Of a stretch of 10,478 nucleotides of DNA, positions 7,916-10,478 are shown piece by piece. The stretch is from assembly GCA_938046755.1 (NCBI GenBank), contig CALIXC010000122.1, positions 1-10,478 on the forward strand. Reading direction: 5' to 3'. Within the stretch, counting starts at the first letter, position 1. Each line of letters starts with the position of its first letter. A model generated the notes under the pieces. That model saw nothing but the letters and a program-made list of their open reading frames with translations, was not told the origin of the DNA and ran no database searches. The DNA is from an uncultured Lautropia sp. GTDB taxonomy: Bacteria; Pseudomonadota; Gammaproteobacteria; Burkholderiales; Burkholderiaceae_E. The position numbers were made by a program, and so were the translations under genes.

Positions 7916-8821
7916 TCAGACCGCGTCCGTGCCGCTGGCAAACCGCAGCGCATCCAGTACCGCATAAAGCTGGGAGCTGCCGTGGGTGGAGCGCGGATGC
8001 TCGGTGAAGCTGACGGGCAGTCCGGGTAGGGTCTCGTTCAGGTGCCGGGTGAAGGCGCGCACGCGGTCCACCTGGCCACGGGCTTTCAGCATCTGCGCCC
8101 GCGGGCTGTCGGGGGCAATGTATGGGGCGTGTTTCTGCTCGTATTCGCCGATGCTCAGATGCACGCGCACGGGAAGGGCAGGGCGACCGGCCTGTGCCTG
8201 CACGAAGCGGTCGCGTTCCTGCAGGATGTATTCATCGTGCCACCAGAGGGACGGACTGGAGGCGATGTAGGTCTGGAAGGCGTCGGGCTGGTTGAAGAGC
8301 GTGTACAGCGCAAACAGGCCGCCGAAGGAGTGCCCGAACAGCGCCTGGCGCTGCGGGTTCACGGAAAAACGCCCTGCCATGGCTGGCTGCAGTTCCTCGC
8401 GCAGGAAGCGCAGGAAGCGTTCGGCGCCACCCTGACGACGGCCGCGGGCATCGTGGCTGGCGCTGCCATCGGCCACGGGGGGCGTGTAGTCTTCCACGCG
8501 GGCATCGGTATCCAGCCAGCCGTCATGGCCATAGCCCACGCCCACCAGCAGCATTGGGGACACGCCGTTCTCGCCGGTGCGCGTCATCATGGCGTGCGCG
8601 GCCATGGCTGCCACCGGAAACAGCGTGTCGCCATCCAGGAGGGTGAAAACCGGATAGCCGCCTTCCGGCTCGGGCCCGACGCAGGTGGTCTGGATCCGAT
8701 AGCGCCGGCCGGTGTGCTGCGAGTGCATGCCGTGCTGCTCGCAGGTGGGCAGCAGTGCCTGGCGGGTCTCGAATAGCGTGCCTGGCGGGGGCGTGATGGG
8801 ATTGGTGGCAGGGGCGTCCAT
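7916..8821 (-). CDS. Alpha/beta hydrolase, IroE/BesA-type siderophore esterase family
   Basis: Probable serine esterase of the putative-esterase group containing the trilactone hydrolases IroE and BesA, which cut enterobactin- or bacillibactin-type siderophores to free iron. The 301-aa protein has the nucleophile elbow GHSFGG (163-168, serine 165), the family-like VFTLLDGDTLFP early (about 58-69), SSPSLWW after the elbow (188-194) and a histidine in STHGSS (278-283) as likely catalytic base; the acid residue is not certain. No signal peptide is seen, so it should be cytoplasmic, more like BesA than the periplasmic IroE. I chose ATG 8821 over an in-frame TTG at 8839: the TTG has no ribosome site, while the ATG has GGGA nine bases upstream and a -10-like box about 33 bases upstream. 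No siderophore transport or synthesis genes are near, so the true ester substrate is open. Confidence 0.8.
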   Translation of the reverse strand: MDAPATNPITPPPGTLFETRQALLPTCEQHGMHSQHTGRRYRIQTTCVGPEPEGGYPVFTLLDGDTLFPVAAMAAHAMMTRTGENGVSPMLLVGVGYGHDGWLDTDARVEDYTPPVADGSASHDARGRRQGGAERFLRFLREELQPAMAGRFSVNPQRQALFGHSFGGLFALYTLFNQPDAFQTYIASSPSLWWHDEYILQERDRFVQAQAGRPALPVRVHLSIGEYEQKHAPYIAPDSPRAQMLKARGQVDRVRAFTRHLNETLPGLPVSFTEHPRSTHGSSQLYAVLDALRFASGTDAV

Positions 8822-8853
8822 GGCGAAGTGTCCCGGCAAAAGGTGATGCGGGA

Positions 8854-8859
8854 ATCATA
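8854..8859 (-). promoter_or_regulatory. Candidate -10 box of the esterase gene
   Basis: TATGAT on the minus strand, five of six consensus bases, 32 bases before the ATG at 8821. No convincing -35 box is present at the right distance. Confidence 0.35.
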
Positions 8860-8912
8860 GAGCAAGGGCAGGGGGCCGGCCATGGCCGTGCATCGTGCGG
8901 GGCCGGAGGCGG

Positions 8913-8918
8913 TATGAT
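8913..8918 (+). promoter_or_regulatory. Candidate -10 box of tenA
   Basis: TATGAT on the plus strand, 47 bases before the tenA ATG. It is the same hexamer as the divergent box for the esterase, 53 bases away. No clear -35 box; the space between is very GC-rich. The region lacks the conserved parts of a TPP riboswitch. Confidence 0.35.
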
Positions 8919-8965
8919 CCTGCGCGGTATTGCCATCCCTCATCCAGACCATCAGGAGACCCGCC

Positions 8966-9628
8966 ATGACCTTCACGCAGGAAGCCTGGGCACGCAACCG
9001 CGCGCTCTTTCAGGCCACGCTGGAGATGCCCTTCAACCGCGAGCTGGCCGACGGCACGCTGTCCAACGAGCGCTTCCGGCACTACATGATCCAGGACGCC
9101 CACTATCTGGTGGGTTTCGGCCGGGCGCTGGCCGTGGCGGCCGCCCGGGCCGATGATTCCGACACCGTGGTGCAGCTGGCGGCCGCTGCCCAGGAAGCCG
9201 TGGTGGGCGAGCGCGAGCTGCACAACGGCTTCATGAAGCAGCACGGCGTCACGCCCGAGCAGTTTGCCGCCACGCCGCTGTCACCCACGGCCGAGCACTA
9301 CACCAGCTACCTGCTGGCCACGGCCTGGGGTGAGTCCTGGCCGGTGGCCATGGCTGCGCTGCTGCCGTGCTTCTGGATCTATGCCGAAGTGGGCCGCGAC
9401 ATCCACGCCCGCAGCAAGCCCGGCAACCCCTGGCAGGCCTGGGTGGACACCTATGCCGCCGAGGAATTCCATGAGGCTGTGGCCCGCATGCGTGATACGC
9501 TGGACCGCATCGCGGCAGCCGCCACCCCCGCCATGCGCGAACGCATGCACGCCGCCTACACCCAGGCCGCCCGGCTGGAATGGATGTTCTGGGACGCCGC
9601 CTACCGGCTGGAGGCCTGGCCGGTCTGA
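8966..9628 (+). CDS. tenA: Thiaminase II / aminopyrimidine aminohydrolase TenA
   Basis: TenA hydrolyses the aminopyrimidine of degraded thiamine (formylamino- and aminomethyl-pyrimidine) to HMP, so that thiamine parts can be salvaged in the cytoplasm; it can also cleave thiamine. The 220-aa length is normal. The residues known as catalytic or substrate-binding in Bacillus subtilis TenA fall at the same numbers here: D44, Y47, C135 (in LLPCFWIY), Y139 and E205. An active enzyme of the cysteine-containing TenA_C class is therefore likely. The ATG at 8966 is preferred over a TTG at 8930 in the same frame because AGGAG lies seven bases before it and because the numbering then matches the family. 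No other thiamine gene is in the window, so the gene stands alone, divergent from the esterase and convergent with the AbiEii-type gene. Confidence 0.95.
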   Translation: MTFTQEAWARNRALFQATLEMPFNRELADGTLSNERFRHYMIQDAHYLVGFGRALAVAAARADDSDTVVQLAAAAQEAVVGERELHNGFMKQHGVTPEQFAATPLSPTAEHYTSYLLATAWGESWPVAMAALLPCFWIYAEVGRDIHARSKPGNPWQAWVDTYAAEEFHEAVARMRDTLDRIAAAATPAMRERMHAAYTQAARLEWMFWDAAYRLEAWPV

Positions 9629-9650
9629 GGGCAACGTAGCAGAAAGGTAG

Positions 9651-9688
9651 TGGAAGGCTTCGCGGGATGTTACCAGGGAAGCCTTCCA
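9651..9688. terminator. Hairpin between the convergent tenA and AbiEii-type genes
   Basis: Two perfect 11-base arms, TGGAAGGCTTC (9651-9661) and GAAGCCTTCCA (9678-9688), with a 16-base loop, starting 23 bases after the tenA stop. The right arm lies in the last codons of the opposite gene. The place and stem suggest a terminator serving both genes, but neither strand has a T run after the stem, so the call is tentative. Confidence 0.4.
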
Positions 9689-10478
9689 TAGAGGCTGGAT
9701 ACGGTGGCAAAGGCATCCTCGAAGGCCGGAAGCTCGCCATCCACGTCGGACCGGAGGTCTGCGTAGCCCTCACGTGCAAGTTGTTGCACGGCCTCATCTT
9801 CCATGGATCGGGCGGTTGGGGTCAGCCCCTTGCTCTGGCAAGACTTGACCAGCATCTGGTGGATGCGTTGCAGGTCATTTGCCGTCAGGGGTGGTGCCGA
9901 TTCCAGCAACAGCCAGATGTCGTAGACATCCTGTCGGCGGTTTCGCCGGCGGATGGGCTGTTGCAAGAGTGAGCGCATCTTCTCGGCCAGCACGTTGTGC
10001 AGGGAATAGGAGTGAATGGTGGCACCACCTTCCAGTTCCAGCAGCTCCACGTCGAAGACGGCTTCGTTGAAGCTGTAGTCGATCTGAACGACTCGTGGGG
10101 ACTGCTTTGCCTGAAGCCGTGCCATGGCGCTGCGATCCGACTTGTCGGCAAAGCCGATGGTCAGCGTCAGGTTGTGGTGAGTGCGGTTTTCTCCCTTGGG
10201 CTCCACCCGACGGGATTGCAGGCGACAGGTCGTCTCATAGAAAAGGCGGTTCTCGGCGTCGATCAGTCCTTTCTCGAACTCGTCGAGAAGCTGGTCGGCC
10301 GTGTCTGCCTGATATTGCTCCGTGGTGGAGAAGTCAAGATCACGAGTGAAGCGGCTGCTGTCATGGCGGATCACCAGCAGACCGCCTTTCATGGTCCAAT
10401 GGGCCAAGCCGTGGTTGGATATCGCTGCTATTGGAAGCTTGGCGGAAATCAGCGGAGGACGTTCCCCTATCAGAACAC
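9670..10478 (-). CDS. AbiEii/AbiGii-type nucleotidyltransferase toxin (5' end cut by window edge)
   Basis: Member of the AbiEii nucleotidyltransferase family, the toxin part of type IV toxin-antitoxin and abortive-infection systems; characterised members transfer nucleotides to tRNA or bind GTP and stop growth. The 268 visible residues (counted from the window edge) carry KGGLLVIRH (30-38), the metal-binding RDLDF (45-49), a further acidic residue in VQIDYSF (130-136), and the family signature LAEKMRSL (163-170) with RQDVYDIW (181-188). After GG a leucine stands where Ser/Thr is usual, which may weaken catalysis. A TTG lies at 10407, but the frame is open to the edge and the residues before it (LPIAAISNHGLAHWTMKGG) look like family sequence, so I read the gene as running in from outside. 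An AbiEi-type antitoxin gene would be expected upstream, beyond the window. Sampled G+C is 53-57%, below the neighbours, which suits transfer. Confidence 0.82.
   Translation of the reverse strand, partial: VLIGERPPLISAKLPIAAISNHGLAHWTMKGGLLVIRHDSSRFTRDLDFSTTEQYQADTADQLLDEFEKGLIDAENRLFYETTCRLQSRRVEPKGENRTHHNLTLTIGFADKSDRSAMARLQAKQSPRVVQIDYSFNEAVFDVELLELEGGATIHSYSLHNVLAEKMRSLLQQPIRRRNRRQDVYDIWLLLESAPPLTANDLQRIHQMLVKSCQSKGLTPTARSMEDEAVQQLAREGYADLRSDVDGELPAFEDAFATVSSLYGRLPW

Noticed and set aside
8840..8965. TPP riboswitch upstream of tenA
   Set aside because: tenA is often under this switch, but the conserved CUGAGA and the second conserved loop are absent from these 126 bases.

Overview
The window is GC-rich (about two thirds G+C in most genes). 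It looks like a chromosomal piece of a betaproteobacterium, probably of the order Burkholderiales. The evidence is the base composition, a RhlE-type helicase with the family's usual beginning, and a mutM gene that appears to come from Neisseria. An oral genus such as Lautropia would fit all three, but that identification is inference.

Layout from left to right: (1) A DEAD-box RNA helicase of the RhlE type on the minus strand, its 3' end cut by the window edge. It starts at a TTG with a good ribosome site, after a leader of about 265 bases. A perfect -10 box lies upstream, with a 15-base palindrome where the -35 box should be. (2) A very large (1609 aa) minus-strand envelope protein of unknown function. 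It is built from two similar halves, each with a signal-peptide-like segment, a pair of cysteines, a large ectodomain and a membrane bundle. A disordered linker and a last membrane helix follow. (3) A minus-strand mutM (formamidopyrimidine-DNA glycosylase) of clearly lower GC, carrying two Neisseria-type DNA uptake sequences. It looks imported by natural transformation. (4) A 160-bp miniature transposable element with 20-bp inverted ends, a 4-bp target duplication and a 37-base perfect central palindrome. (5) A minus-strand alpha/beta hydrolase of the IroE/BesA siderophore-esterase type. (6) Divergent to it, a plus-strand tenA with every catalytic residue of thiaminase II in place. (7) Converging on tenA, a minus-strand AbiEii-type nucleotidyltransferase (a toxin of the type IV toxin-antitoxin kind), its 5' end cut by the window edge.

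The genes do not form one pathway. Most look like single transcription units separated by 130 to 390 bases. The stretch from about 6,600 to the right edge has the marks of an accessory region: imported mutM, a miniature element, and a toxin-family gene of lower GC. The least explained gene is the duplicated giant protein, and the strongest evolutionary story is the mutM import.
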